Source of the DNA: Deltaproteobacteria bacterium
Lineage (GTDB): Bacteria > Myxococcota_A > UBA9160 > UBA6930
DNA length: 39,472 bases
Assembly: GCA_029261775.1 (NCBI GenBank)
Contig: JAJDAR010000329.1
Location: 1-39,472, forward strand
Direction: 5' to 3'
In this document: positions 1-8,141 of the stretch, in pieces
How positions within the stretch are numbered: position 1 is the first letter of the stretch
How the letters are laid out: each line of letters begins with the position of its first letter
The notes under the pieces: generated by a model
Told to the model about the DNA's origin: nothing
Databases searched by the model: none
The model's input: the letters and a program-made list of their open reading frames with translations, nothing else
Translations under genes and position numbers: made by a program

Positions 1-258
1 GGCGCCGGGGAGCTCGAGCCCGATCCGAGCGAAGTCGCCGAGGTCTACCGCGTCCCGCTCGAGGAGCTGCAGCGTCCGGACATCCCGCAGCTTCGACGCA
101 TCCCCGACAGCGAGCACCCCATCATCTCGGTCCGGCTGGTCGGGGCCGACATCCATGCACCGACCGCCGCCCTGATCTTCCAGTTCCGCGAGGTCGCCCT
201 GGCCGGCCGGTCGACGCGTGTGGACCACTTCGAGCAGCCGCGCTTCGCCTGGCGCTAG
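1..258 (+). CDS. NUDIX hydrolase, C-terminal fragment (CoA pyrophosphatase-like)
   Basis: Reading frame 1 is open from the window edge to a TAG stop and gives the last 85 residues of a protein whose start lies outside. The segment SEVAEVYRVPLEEL followed by a beta-rich tail ending in a hydrophobic strand (AALIFQFREVAL) resembles the region after the Nudix box in CoA/ADP-ribose pyrophosphatases of the NudL type, where a pocket helix precedes the last strands. The Nudix box itself (GX5EX7REUXEEXGU) is not in the window, so the family call rests on the tail only. The gene converges on the minus-strand gluzincin gene with a 13-bp gap. A different Nudix subfamily is equally possible. Confidence 0.6.
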   Translation, partial: GAGELEPDPSEVAEVYRVPLEELQRPDIPQLRRIPDSEHPIISVRLVGADIHAPTAALIFQFREVALAGRSTRVDHFEQPRFAWR

Positions 259-271
259 GCGGTCGGGCCGA

Positions 272-1513
272 TCAGCGCCCTGCGATCGCGGGCAACAAAT
301 CCCGACCCGCGATCTCGACGACCGCGGCGCGGAACGCAGCCTGCGTCACGGGCTCACCGGATCGGATCAGCGCGGCCACGACGTCGTCGAGGTCTGCCTC
401 GCCCTCTGTGGCCGCCTCGATGCGACCGGCGAGCTCGCGCATCAGACCGACGGCCCGGGCGGTCACGACGGAGTCGGCCGTCTCGACGGACAGGCGGACA
501 GCGCTGCGGCCCTTGTCCGCGAGGCGCTCGTGGGACCGCTCGTAGCGGCGTCGGCTGATCGAGCGTGAGCGGCGCAACACCTCGAGGGAGTAGTACTCGG
601 CGAGCCCCTCGACGATCCAATCGCCGCCCTTGCCCGCCCTTGCGCGCATCTGCATGTGCACCAGCTCGTGGAGCAGGGGGCTCGTGCCGTCCGGACCGAT
701 CAGGGGCCGGTTCGCGTGCAGGTAGACCGAGTTCGGGCCGGAGAGGCCGCCGCGCCACATGGGGTCCCCTGCGCTCACCACCAGGACCCGCGGCGGCAGC
801 GGACCGAGCGCGTCGCGGAGCGCGGGCAGCGTCCAGCGCAGGAAGGCCAGCATGTCCTGCCGCCGGACGCCCTGGCCGACCGGTCCGGCGATCGCGATAC
901 GACTGCCGGCGATCCGCTCGCGGACGATGCCGAGCCGTCCCGCCAGCATCCACCCGAGCGGGCGATCGAAGCGGCGCTCGCCGTCGATGATCTCGAAGCG
1001 GCCGTCCCGAAGCGAGCGGTAGGGTGTCGCGATCGACCAGCCGTTCGGCGCGCGAAGCCGCAGGGTCGATCGGGAGGTGGCCCCCTTGACCGAGCGCACC
1101 TTGGCGGGGGGGAACAGGTCGTCGGCACGAAGCAGCGCCCAGTTGTCGGCGCAGCGCGCATCGTAGGTCTTCGAGCTTCGAAGCTGGTCGACGAGGAAGG
1201 TGTAGCGGAGCGAGCCTCCCTCCTTCGGCGGACGCCAGCGGACGACGCCGTCTCCGGTCTCGAGGGTTCCGTCCGCCTCGAAGGCCTGATGGCGGTCCGG
1301 GTCGATCCGGAGCTGGATCCAACGGACTGCCGAGGCTCCCTTGCCCAGCCGGATCCTCGCCTTGGCGACACGCTCGGTCGGCACGAGGCGGGCCTCGAAG
1401 TGCACCTCGTAGCTGCGGTCGGCGGACGGCGCCGCCGGCTGCGCGAGCGCCGGCGCGGCGAGCAGCATGACCCCGGCGAGCAGGCCGCCGATCCAGCCTC
1501 CGTCACCCCTCAT
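272..1513 (-). CDS. Secreted M61-like gluzincin metallopeptidase
   Basis: This 413-residue protein starts with a Sec signal peptide (hydrophobic LLAGVMLLAAPALAQ, cleavage expected near residue 24). A beta-rich N-terminal half is followed by HELVH at residues 282-286 and then WIVEGLAEYYS, with the third zinc ligand Glu probably at 302 or 306. That spacing and the EGxxxYY motif resemble the M61 glycyl-aminopeptidase group of gluzincins. The track shows a longer 731-residue ORF, but its upstream part is a shadow of the ATP-grasp gene. The ATG at 1513 overlaps the ATP-grasp stop by 4 bp (ATGA), which fixes the start and implies translational coupling. It is the last gene of the operon. A periplasmic peptidase acting on the product of the neighbouring ligase is plausible, but the substrate is unknown. 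Confidence 0.8.
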   Translation of the reverse strand: MRGDGGWIGGLLAGVMLLAAPALAQPAAPSADRSYEVHFEARLVPTERVAKARIRLGKGASAVRWIQLRIDPDRHQAFEADGTLETGDGVVRWRPPKEGGSLRYTFLVDQLRSSKTYDARCADNWALLRADDLFPPAKVRSVKGATSRSTLRLRAPNGWSIATPYRSLRDGRFEIIDGERRFDRPLGWMLAGRLGIVRERIAGSRIAIAGPVGQGVRRQDMLAFLRWTLPALRDALGPLPPRVLVVSAGDPMWRGGLSGPNSVYLHANRPLIGPDGTSPLLHELVHMQMRARAGKGGDWIVEGLAEYYSLEVLRRSRSISRRRYERSHERLADKGRSAVRLSVETADSVVTARAVGLMRELAGRIEAATEGEADLDDVVAALIRSGEPVTQAAFRAAVVEIAGRDLLPAIAGR

Positions 1514-2469
1514 GCCATCGCCTCCTTCGCGATGTCCTGGCCGATCGCGACCCGCTCCTCCACCGGAAGCGTCCCCGGCCACGGGCCGTCCACGGGACCG
1601 AATCGTTCGTCCACCGCCGCCAGTCGGGGCATCAGGCCCGCGCGGTTCGCGACCTGGATCGCGAGACCGGGCCGTGCGTTCAGCTCGAGCAGCACCGGCC
1701 CCCGAACGGCATCGACGACCACGTCGGCGCCCACGTAGCCGAGACCGGTCGGATCGGTCGCGCGCACGGCGATCTCGAGGACCCGGCCGAACTCGGGAAT
1801 GGCCACGTCGAGCACCGACTCGTCGGTGTCGGGGTGTCGGAACACACGCCGATTGCGGAGGACCGCGTGGGTGGTCCGACCCCTGGTGATGTCGATGCCC
1901 GCGCCGATCGCACCCTGATGCAGGTTGGCGCGGCCCCCGCTCTGGGCGGTCGGCAGCCGGATCATCGCCATCACCGGGATGCCGCGATAGATGATGATCC
2001 GCACGTCGGGCACGCCGTCGGGAGAGAGCGAGCGCAGCAGGAGATGGGTCTCGAGTCGCTCCTCGACGAGTGCCGCATCGCGGTGTCCGGCCAGGGCGTA
2101 GAGGCCGGAGATGATCCCCGCCGTGTGGTAGATCAGGTCTTCCCGCGCGAAGGGCCGGCCCCCTCGGAGATAGCCTCCGTCGGGATCGGTGCGGACCACG
2201 AGGATGCCGTTGCCCATGGCGCCGCGGGCCGGCTTCAGGACGAAGGAGTCGTAGCCGCGCAGACGGTCGGGCAGCCGACGGGCCTCGACGTGGAGCTCGG
2301 CGATCGCCAGGAGCTGCGGCACCGGAATGCCCTCGCGGATGCACATCTGCTTGGTCGCGAGCTTGTTGTCGACCAGAGGGTATCGGGAGCGCTCGTTCAT
2401 CCGGAGGGTGAAGTCCGCGTTCCTGCGGTTGATGCCGACCAGGCCCATCTTCGTGAAACGACTCCACAT
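1510..2469 (-). CDS. RimK-like ATP-grasp ligase (alpha-L-glutamate ligase-like)
   Basis: The 319-residue cytoplasmic protein has an ATP-grasp fold. An N-terminal segment with NADFTLRMNERSRYPLVDNK is typical of the alpha-L-glutamate ligase-like family. The ATP-binding lysine strand and glycine loop are LKPARGAMGNGILVV (about residues 78-92), and the Mg-binding ELNARPG lies near 265. ATP-grasp ligases of the RimK group activate a carboxylate as acyl phosphate and join it to an amine, often adding Glu or making small peptides. Its ATG shares one base with the stop of the 7TM gene (TGATG) and its stop overlaps the gluzincin start, so the three are probably coupled. Established knowledge: this family is repeatedly encoded beside inactive-transglutaminase/7TM proteins. 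The substrate and product are not known. Confidence 0.88.
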   Translation of the reverse strand: MWSRFTKMGLVGINRRNADFTLRMNERSRYPLVDNKLATKQMCIREGIPVPQLLAIAELHVEARRLPDRLRGYDSFVLKPARGAMGNGILVVRTDPDGGYLRGGRPFAREDLIYHTAGIISGLYALAGHRDAALVEERLETHLLLRSLSPDGVPDVRIIIYRGIPVMAMIRLPTAQSGGRANLHQGAIGAGIDITRGRTTHAVLRNRRVFRHPDTDESVLDVAIPEFGRVLEIAVRATDPTGLGYVGADVVVDAVRGPVLLELNARPGLAIQVANRAGLMPRLAAVDERFGPVDGPWPGTLPVEERVAIGQDIAKEAMA

Positions 2470-4058
2470 CAGACGCGCCCGCCGCCGGTGGGCTCGTCGT
2501 CGAGGAGGGTCCTGAACCGGAAGAGCTCGGAAACGCGATAGCCCGTGTAGCCGCCCACCCAGATGAGCGCTCCCATGATCGCCACGACCAGCTCGGGGAA
2601 GGAGAACATCAGATAGGTCGCGTTCTCGCTGCGCAGGAGCGGATGCACCATCGCCGCCACGCCGACCGACCAGGCCCCCTGGATCAGGGCCTCGCGGAGG
2701 CCTTCCTCCGAGCTCGTGATGTAGATGCGCTCGACCAGCATCGTCAGGATCACGATCGGGAAGACCGACCCGGCGAACAGGTCCGGCAGCTTGTAGTCCT
2801 CACCCGCCAGGGCGAAGCCCGTGACGACGAGGACCACGAGGCAGAGCAGGATCGAGAGACGGGGGACCATCAGCAACCTCAGTCTCTCGAGACCCGCGCG
2901 CGCGACGACTGCGACGCCGATCACCAGACCGACCAGGAAGAGCCCGAGCGCGAGCGGGAACTGCCGCAGGGCCAGTGCGATGAGCACGGTCATGAAGGTG
3001 CCGTAGGTGGGGATGCCGATGAGGTTGCGGAACACCGCGACCAGCAGGGCGCCGAGGGGAAGCAGCAGCAGCACGCGCAGGGCGGCCTGGCTTCCGACCG
3101 GCAGGCGGTAGAGGGAGAGCTTGGCCAGGATGGGATTGTCCGGCGCGAGCATGCTGGCGATCTCGTCGGGCCGAAGGGGCTCACGGATGGCCACGTAGCG
3201 GTGCCCGACGGCACGCACGCCCGTCGCCTCGACCCGCGCCTGCTCGCCGCGACCGAGCTCCACGAGGTCGGCGGGACGCTCGCCCAGGAAGCCCTGCACG
3301 GCGCTGACCTGGACCCACACGCCATGGACGTTCACCTCGCCCCAGAGACGGGCCTCGGGAGCCACCCCCTCGCGCAGCTCGAGACCGCGCACCACCCGCG
3401 CGGGGAGGCCCGCGGCCCGCAGCAGGGTGATCAGCAGACGCTCCTTGCCCTCCGCGCTGCCCTCGCGTTGCGCCAGGGTGAGCAGCGCGTCGTCGCCGGC
3501 GCTCGACACCCGCTCCACCTCGTGCGCGACGAAGGAGAAGATCGTGCGCAGGCGACCGGACGTGTCCCCCGGGCCCGGCAGGTCGAGCTGGTCGAGCAGC
3601 TCGGCGACGTCGGGGGCGGAGGCCGGCAACCCGGGAGTGGGCCGGGTGTAGCGGCGCACCAGCGTGGTGCGCAGCGCTTCGACTTCGCCGGCCGGCGGGA
3701 TCACCGTCTCGGCCCGCTGACTCTGGACGCGGAACTGGTAGACGATCTCCTGGATGTCCTCCAGGAATCCGGTCCACACGCCGAGGCGGTGCTCGTCCTG
3801 GTCCCGGATCGAGAAGCTCAGCCGGCCCGACGAAGAGCGCTCGTCGAAGATCGTCTGACCCGGCCCACTCGAGGGCAGCAGCGCGCGGACACTGCCGCGG
3901 CGACCGTCTCCCCGGATGTGGATGCGCAGCTCGACCTGCCACGGCCCCGGCGCGACCGAGGGCGTGAGCGGAAGCTCGTAGTAGAACGCCTTGGTCGCGA
4001 AGAGGCCCAGGCCGAAGGCGAGGAGCAGCAAGCCGCTGAAGAAGACCGGGCGACTCAT
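2469..4058 (-). CDS. Inactive transglutaminase-like protein fused to seven transmembrane helices
   Basis: This 529-residue protein begins with an anchor helix (FFSGLLLLAFGLGLFATKAF) and an extracytoplasmic region to about residue 300. Within that region a transglutaminase-like core is recognisable from ERLLITLLRAAGLPARVVRG. The active-site Cys normally found just before this helix is absent (EGKERL instead), and the His/Asp positions are also poor, so it should be non-catalytic. From about residue 305 to 515 there are roughly seven hydrophobic helices (for example LRVLLLLPLGALLVAVF and IVILTMLVERIYI). This architecture matches the Transglut_i_TM/7TM_transglut pair known beside RimK-like ligases. 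It probably binds or presents a peptide at the membrane. The gap to the upstream M14 gene is 2 bp. Confidence 0.87.
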   Translation of the reverse strand: MSRPVFFSGLLLLAFGLGLFATKAFYYELPLTPSVAPGPWQVELRIHIRGDGRRGSVRALLPSSGPGQTIFDERSSSGRLSFSIRDQDEHRLGVWTGFLEDIQEIVYQFRVQSQRAETVIPPAGEVEALRTTLVRRYTRPTPGLPASAPDVAELLDQLDLPGPGDTSGRLRTIFSFVAHEVERVSSAGDDALLTLAQREGSAEGKERLLITLLRAAGLPARVVRGLELREGVAPEARLWGEVNVHGVWVQVSAVQGFLGERPADLVELGRGEQARVEATGVRAVGHRYVAIREPLRPDEIASMLAPDNPILAKLSLYRLPVGSQAALRVLLLLPLGALLVAVFRNLIGIPTYGTFMTVLIALALRQFPLALGLFLVGLVIGVAVVARAGLERLRLLMVPRLSILLCLVVLVVTGFALAGEDYKLPDLFAGSVFPIVILTMLVERIYITSSEEGLREALIQGAWSVGVAAMVHPLLRSENATYLMFSFPELVVAIMGALIWVGGYTGYRVSELFRFRTLLDDEPTGGGRV

Positions 4059-4060
4059 GT

Positions 4061-5200
4061 CTACTCCGGATGCTCTTCCGAGTCGAGCTGGCCCGGTGCC
4101 AGTCGCGGGTCCTGATCGGGGGGCAGCGTCTCCGTCAGCTCCGGATCGCCACCCTCGAGACCGATATGGAAGGCGGCGAAGCCGGGGATCACCACCTGCG
4201 AGAGAGCCATGCCGATGATGCGCCCGGAGACCGGCGCCACGACGAGAGAGCGCTCGTTCGACACGGGATCGGTGACGGTGCCGAGCTGCTCGCCCGACTC
4301 GACCTCGGCGCCGAGCCGGCGATCCGTCAGGAAGATCCCTCCGTCGTTCACACGCACCCAGCGCGTACGATAGAAGACCTGGGACCTCTCCCGCTTGCCC
4401 TGCCCGTACATGCGCAGGTTGCCGAGCATCCCGACGACGCCCTCGTAGCCGCGCTCGATCTCACCGGCCTGGAAGCGCATCGGCTCGCCCGCCTCGTAGG
4501 TGACGGCCGGGATGCCCTCGTCGACGGCCGAGCGCCGCAAGGTGCCTGGCTGCCCCTCACTGTGGACGATCAGCCCCGCCCCGAAGGCCTGGGCCATCTG
4601 AAGGATGGCCGCGCTGCGAAGATCGGCTCGCAGCTGGGGCAGGTTCGTGCGGTGGAAGGAGCCGGTGTGGAAGTCGACCAGCCGGTCGCAGTGCCGGATC
4701 ACGCCCTGGAAGAGCGCGCTCGCAATCCGCGAGGCGGAGCTTCCGGCGGGGTGCCCCGGAAAGAAGCGGTTCAGGTCGCGTCGGTCGGGAAGGTATCGGG
4801 AGCTGCGGCGGAACCCGTGCAGGTTGGCGACAGGCACCCCGAGCAGCATCCCGGACAGCTCGGCCGCCTCGATCTTCTCGAAGACCTTGCGCACGATCTC
4901 GATCCCGTTCAGCTCGTCACCGTGCACTCCCGCGGTCAGGCAGACCGTCGGTCCCGGCGTCAGGCCGCGGGTGACCAGGACAGGGATCTCGACCGAGGTC
5001 CCCGCGAACGACTCGCTCGCGCGAAGGAAGAGCCGCCTCTTCGCGCCAGGGGCGACGCTTCGACCGAGCAGCTCGACGGCGTCCCAGGTCTTGGAACGGA
5101 CGGTGATCGGATCTTGCTGCGCGGGCGCCGGTGCCGCCGACAGGGCCATGGCCACGATCGTGAGTGCCGCGGACCACGACAGGGCGCGCCGCCGGGCCAC
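4061..5200 (-). CDS. Secreted M14-family succinylglutamate desuccinylase/aspartoacylase-like protein
   Basis: The protein is about 379 residues from a GTG at 5200; the track opens at a GTG at 5260 (399 residues). I prefer 5200 because it gives a compact signal peptide (ARRRALSWSAALTIVAMALSAAPAPAQ) and leaves a perfect palindrome outside the gene. Neither start has a convincing Shine-Dalgarno. Zinc-binding HGDE (in AGVHGDELNG) and the later DFHTGSFH supply the M14 HxxE...H ligands, and TYEAGEP carries a candidate catalytic Glu. A C-terminal beta domain (VVAPVSGRIIGMA) is typical of aspartoacylase-like members. Relatives hydrolyse N-acyl amino acids or short peptides. As the first gene of the ligase operon and an exported enzyme, it probably trims the product or substrate of that system. 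Confidence 0.85.
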   Translation of the reverse strand: MARRRALSWSAALTIVAMALSAAPAPAQQDPITVRSKTWDAVELLGRSVAPGAKRRLFLRASESFAGTSVEIPVLVTRGLTPGPTVCLTAGVHGDELNGIEIVRKVFEKIEAAELSGMLLGVPVANLHGFRRSSRYLPDRRDLNRFFPGHPAGSSASRIASALFQGVIRHCDRLVDFHTGSFHRTNLPQLRADLRSAAILQMAQAFGAGLIVHSEGQPGTLRRSAVDEGIPAVTYEAGEPMRFQAGEIERGYEGVVGMLGNLRMYGQGKRERSQVFYRTRWVRVNDGGIFLTDRRLGAEVESGEQLGTVTDPVSNERSLVVAPVSGRIIGMALSQVVIPGFAAFHIGLEGGDPELTETLPPDQDPRLAPGQLDSEEHPE

Positions 5201-5207
5201 GGGCGCG

Positions 5208-5233
5208 GGATGCCCGGCCTGGGCCGGGCATCC
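5208..5233. repeat. Perfect 12-bp inverted repeat with 2-nt centre
   Basis: The arms are GGATGCCCGGCC and GGCCGGGCATCC, separated only by TG. The element sits just upstream of the preferred start of the M14 gene and about 135 bp before the divergent methyltransferase gene. A near-uninterrupted palindrome in a divergent intergenic region fits a dimeric repressor operator. As RNA it would also form a very stable hairpin. If the M14 gene starts at 5260 instead, the repeat is coding. Confidence 0.55.
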
Positions 5234-5274
5234 TCGGGGGCAGGTCGAGGCGGGACGCACCGCCCCAAGCTAGA

Positions 5275-5296
5275 AGAGCGGCACCCGGGCCGCTCT
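5275..5296. repeat. 8-bp stem hairpin in the divergent intergenic region
   Basis: AGAGCGGC and GCCGCTCT flank a 6-nt loop (ACCCGG). It lies 41 bp from the 26-bp palindrome, between the minus-strand ligase operon and the plus-strand methyltransferase gene. There is no T tract, so a terminator is unlikely; a second protein-binding site or a 5'-UTR structure is more plausible. Confidence 0.4.
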
Positions 5297-5366
5297 CCCG
5301 AACCCTGCGTGAGGGGATTCCCCGTCTTCGGGGCATCGGGGCGCGGCTCTGCGATCCTGCCGGGCG

Positions 5367-6158
5367 ATGGACCCGCTGACCCTGCCCCCCGACGTCGCGC
5401 TCGAGCTGCAGCACTGGATCGCGGCCGCCCGAGAGCGGCACGGCAACCTGTCGGTCCGCGATCTCCGCCGCGGCATCCAGTCGGTCTCGCGGGTCTACGT
5501 GGAGGCGCGAGCCGCAGGCTCGCTCGGCGGTCGGGCGACGGGCGGGCTCGCGAGGCGTGCCGCCTTTGCCTGCTACTACGCTCCGCTCCACTTTCTCACC
5601 GCCTGGCACCTGGCCTCGGAGCTGCAGGACGTCCTGCCCCGAGCCCCCGGCCGCATCCTGGACCTGGGCTGCGGGACCGCCGCCGTGAGCGCCGCCCTCG
5701 CGCGTCGGGCGGACGCGGGCCCGGCCGTCCGGGTCGAGGGGTTCGACGCCCTCGGCTGGGCGCTCGGGGAGGCTCGGCACACCTGGCGAGCCTTCGGTCT
5801 GCGCGGCCGCGGCCGGCGCTCGTCGCTGCCGAAGGGGTTTCCGCGCGCGGGCGAGGGCGACCTCGTCGTCGCCGGGTGGTTCCTGAACGAGTGCGAGGCC
5901 GGCACCCGGGATGCGATCGCGGGGTCGCTGCTCGAGAGCGCGAGCCGGGGCGCGCAGCTGCTGGTCCTGGAGCCGCTGGCCGGCCGGCTGGTGCCGTGGT
6001 GGGACGCCTGGGCCGGGGCGGCGGATGCGCGCGGCCTGCGCTCGGGACTGTGGAAGCAGCCCGTCGCCCTCCCGGACGAGCTCGCGCAGCTCGACGAGGC
6101 AGCCGGCCTCGATCACTCGGTCCTCGGCGCCCGCTTCGTCGCGGGGACGTCGGGTTGA
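5367..6158 (+). CDS. SAM-dependent methyltransferase, Rsm22-like
   Basis: This 263-residue protein carries a class I methyltransferase fold. Motif I is ILDLGCGTAAVSAALA (about residues 95-110), an acidic residue follows in EGFDALGWAL, and DLVVAGWFLNE gives the motif IV region. The helix before motif I (AFACYYAPLHFLTAWHLASEL) resembles the segment that precedes motif I in Rsm22-type proteins, which associate with small ribosomal subunits. The bacterial role of that family is poorly defined, so the substrate is uncertain. The cysteine cluster seen in some Rsm22 proteins is not evident here. Its TGA overlaps the TTG start of the glycosyltransferase, suggesting coupling. A different small-molecule methyltransferase is the main alternative. 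Confidence 0.7.
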   Translation: MDPLTLPPDVALELQHWIAAARERHGNLSVRDLRRGIQSVSRVYVEARAAGSLGGRATGGLARRAAFACYYAPLHFLTAWHLASELQDVLPRAPGRILDLGCGTAAVSAALARRADAGPAVRVEGFDALGWALGEARHTWRAFGLRGRGRRSSLPKGFPRAGEGDLVVAGWFLNECEAGTRDAIAGSLLESASRGAQLLVLEPLAGRLVPWWDAWAGAADARGLRSGLWKQPVALPDELAQLDEAAGLDHSVLGARFVAGTSG

Positions 6159-7168
6159 GCGAATCGACCCCCCTCGTCTCCATCGTCGTGCCGATGCGCG
6201 ACGCCGCGTCGACCCTCGACGGGGCCCTGCGCAGCGTGCTCCGGCAACGCGAGGCGCGGCTCGAATGCCTCGTGGTGGACGACGGGTCCCGCGACGACGG
6301 CCCGGCCCGCGTCGAGGCCCTGGCGCGCCGCGACCGCCGGGTCCGCCTGCTTCGACGCCCGGCGCTGGGCCTGGTCCCGGCGCTCGTGAGCGGCGTGGCC
6401 GCCGCCCGTGCTCCCTTCATCGCACGCATGGACGCCGACGACTGGATGCATCGCGACAGGCTCGCGCTGCAGCTCGAAGCGTTCCGCGGGAGGCCACGCC
6501 TCGGGGTCGTGGGTTGCCACGTGCGCCTCTTCCCGCGCTCCTCGCTGGGTGCCGGGATGCGCCGCTACGAAGCCTGGCTGAACGGGCTGCACGACGCCGC
6601 TGCCGTGCGGCGGGACGCCTTCGTCGAGTGCCCGCTCGCCCACCCGACCTGGCTCGCTCGCCGCGAGGTCTTCGCCGAGCACGGCTATCGGCAGGTCGAC
6701 TGGCCCGAGGACTACGACCTCTTGCTGCGCTGGCTGGCCGCCGGGGTCGAGCTCGGCGTCGTGCCGCGAAGGCTCCACGGCTGGCGGCACGGCCCGGGAC
6801 GCCTCTCGCAACGAAGCCCGCTCTACCGGCCCGACCGCTTCGTCGCCTGCAAGGCCAGCCACCTGCGGCGCGGCTTCCTCGAGGGCCATCCTCGCTACCT
6901 CCTCTGGGGCTACGGGGGGACGGGACGTGCCCTGCACGCGGCGCTCGCGCGCCTGGGCCGACGTCCGGCGGCCATCCTGGAGCTGCATCCGGGCCGCCTC
7001 GGCCAGCGCATCCACGGCGCACCCGTCAGCCATCCGGACGAGCTGCCCGGACTGCCGCGCCTGCCGTTGCTCGTCTCGGTGGCCCACGAGGGACCGCGTA
7101 CCGAGATCCGGGCACGGCTCGCGGGCATGGGCTTCATCGAGGGGCGCGACTTCCTCTGCGCCGCCTGA
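6155..7168 (+). CDS. Family 2 glycosyltransferase with C-terminal Rossmann-like domain
   Basis: The 337-residue protein starts at TTG 6155, which overlaps the previous stop (TTGA); the track shows it only as the tail of a longer shadow ORF. The GT-A fold is clear: VSIVVPMRDAASTLDGAL at the N-terminus, VVDDGSRDDGP for nucleotide binding, and ARMDADDWMHRDRL as the DxD metal site. WPEDYDLLLRW lies in the acceptor region and holds the candidate catalytic ED. After about residue 245 a second domain begins with LLWGYGGTGRALHAALARLG, a glycine-rich Rossmann-type loop followed by a beta-alpha pattern. This is unusual for GT2 enzymes and resembles the N-terminal nucleotide-binding part of PglD-like proteins. 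It probably acts in cell-surface glycan synthesis; donor and acceptor are unknown. Confidence 0.85.
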   Translation: MSESTPLVSIVVPMRDAASTLDGALRSVLRQREARLECLVVDDGSRDDGPARVEALARRDRRVRLLRRPALGLVPALVSGVAAARAPFIARMDADDWMHRDRLALQLEAFRGRPRLGVVGCHVRLFPRSSLGAGMRRYEAWLNGLHDAAAVRRDAFVECPLAHPTWLARREVFAEHGYRQVDWPEDYDLLLRWLAAGVELGVVPRRLHGWRHGPGRLSQRSPLYRPDRFVACKASHLRRGFLEGHPRYLLWGYGGTGRALHAALARLGRRPAAILELHPGRLGQRIHGAPVSHPDELPGLPRLPLLVSVAHEGPRTEIRARLAGMGFIEGRDFLCAA

Positions 7169-7180
7169 ACCGCGCGGCCT

Positions 7181-7207
7181 GCGGCTCGGGCGGGAACCCG
7201 CAGCCGC
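7181..7207. repeat. GC-rich hairpin between the glycosyltransferase and fpg genes
   Basis: Outer arms GCGGCT/AGCCGC enclose inner arms GCGGG/CCCGC with a 2-nt loop and a 3-nt bulge on the left side. It starts 12 bp after the glycosyltransferase stop and could attenuate or terminate transcription before the glycosylase gene. There is no U tract, so the function is unproven. Confidence 0.3.
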
Positions 7208-7228
7208 GCCCTCCGGTAGCATGAGCCG

Positions 7229-8134
7229 ATGCCGGAGCTGCCGGATCTGACCGTCTACCTCGAGGCCCTGGACCGGAAGATCGGGGGCGAGCCGCTCGAG
7301 GGCATCGAGCTGCGCAGCGTGTCGTTGCTGCGATCGGTGGAGCCGCCGTTGCGGAGCTTCGAAGGCCAGCTCGTCCGCGGCTTCCGTCGGATCGGCAAGC
7401 GGATCGTCTGGTGCTTCGAAGACGAGCGCTTCCTCGTCTTCCATCTGATGATCGCCGGGCGCTTCCGCTGGAAGAAGCGCGGGACCAAGCCACCGGGCAA
7501 GCTCGGGCATGCCTCCTTCCACTTTCCGGAGGGCACGCTGGTGCTCACCGAGGCCGGCACGAAGAAGCGGGCGACCCTGCACGCCGTCGCGGGCGAGGCT
7601 GCGCTCGCCGAGCACGATCGCGGCGGGCTCGAGGTGTTGGCCGCGCGACCCGAGGCCTTTGCCGAGGCCCTGCTCCGCGAGAACCACACCCTGAAGCGCA
7701 CCCTGACCGATCCCCGCCTGTTCGCCGGCATCGGGAACGCCTACTCCGACGAGATCCTCCACCGCGCCCGGATGTCGCCCGTCAAGCTCTCCCAGAGGCT
7801 GAACGGAGACGAGATCGAGCGCCTCCACCGGGCCACCCTCGAGACCCTGGAGCTCTGGACCCAGCGCCTCCGCGAAGACGTCGGGGACGGGTTCCCCGAC
7901 AAGGTCACCGCCTTCCGACCGGAGATGGCCGTCCACGGGCGCTACCGGGAGCCCTGCCCCGATTGCGGCGCCCCCGTGCAGCGCATCGTGCACGCGGAGA
8001 ACGAGACCAACTACTGCGCCCCGTGTCAGACCGGCGGCAAGCTGCTGGCCGACCGGGCGCTCTCGCGGCTGCTCAAGAAGGACTGGCCCCGCACCTTGGA
8101 AGAGCTGGAGCAGCGCCGCGGCGCTCGGGACTGA
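7229..8134 (+). CDS. Fpg/Nei-family DNA glycosylase/AP lyase
   Basis: The 301-residue protein begins PELPDLTVY after Met. After Met removal this gives the catalytic N-terminal Pro and the essential Glu of the Fpg/Nei base-excision-repair family. HLMIAGRF with nearby lysines fits the beta-sandwich catalytic lysine region, and the H2TH segment includes [22 protein letters not shown]. The zinc finger is CPDCGAP...CAPCQTG at the C-terminus, with four cysteines. These enzymes remove oxidised bases and nick the abasic site. PELPD rather than PELPE, and divergence from the usual MutM middle region, place it in a side branch, so I do not assign mutM. The start is 60 bp after the glycosyltransferase stop. 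It converges on the SCO gene with a 7-bp gap. Confidence 0.9.
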   Translation: MPELPDLTVYLEALDRKIGGEPLEGIELRSVSLLRSVEPPLRSFEGQLVRGFRRIGKRIVWCFEDERFLVFHLMIAGRFRWKKRGTKPPGKLGHASFHFPEGTLVLTEAGTKKRATLHAVAGEAALAEHDRGGLEVLAARPEAFAEALLRENHTLKRTLTDPRLFAGIGNAYSDEILHRARMSPVKLSQRLNGDEIERLHRATLETLELWTQRLREDVGDGFPDKVTAFRPEMAVHGRYREPCPDCGAPVQRIVHAENETNYCAPCQTGGKLLADRALSRLLKKDWPRTLEELEQRRGARD

Positions 8135-8141
8135 GCCCGGC

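Noticed and set aside
272-2467. 731-residue minus-strand ORF
   Set aside because: The first 318 residues are an out-of-frame, Arg/Pro-rich reading of the ATP-grasp gene; the real gluzincin starts at 1513.
4070-7168. 1032-residue plus-strand ORF
   Set aside because: It is antisense to the M14 gene for its first part and out of frame with the methyltransferase; only its tail from 6155 is the real glycosyltransferase.
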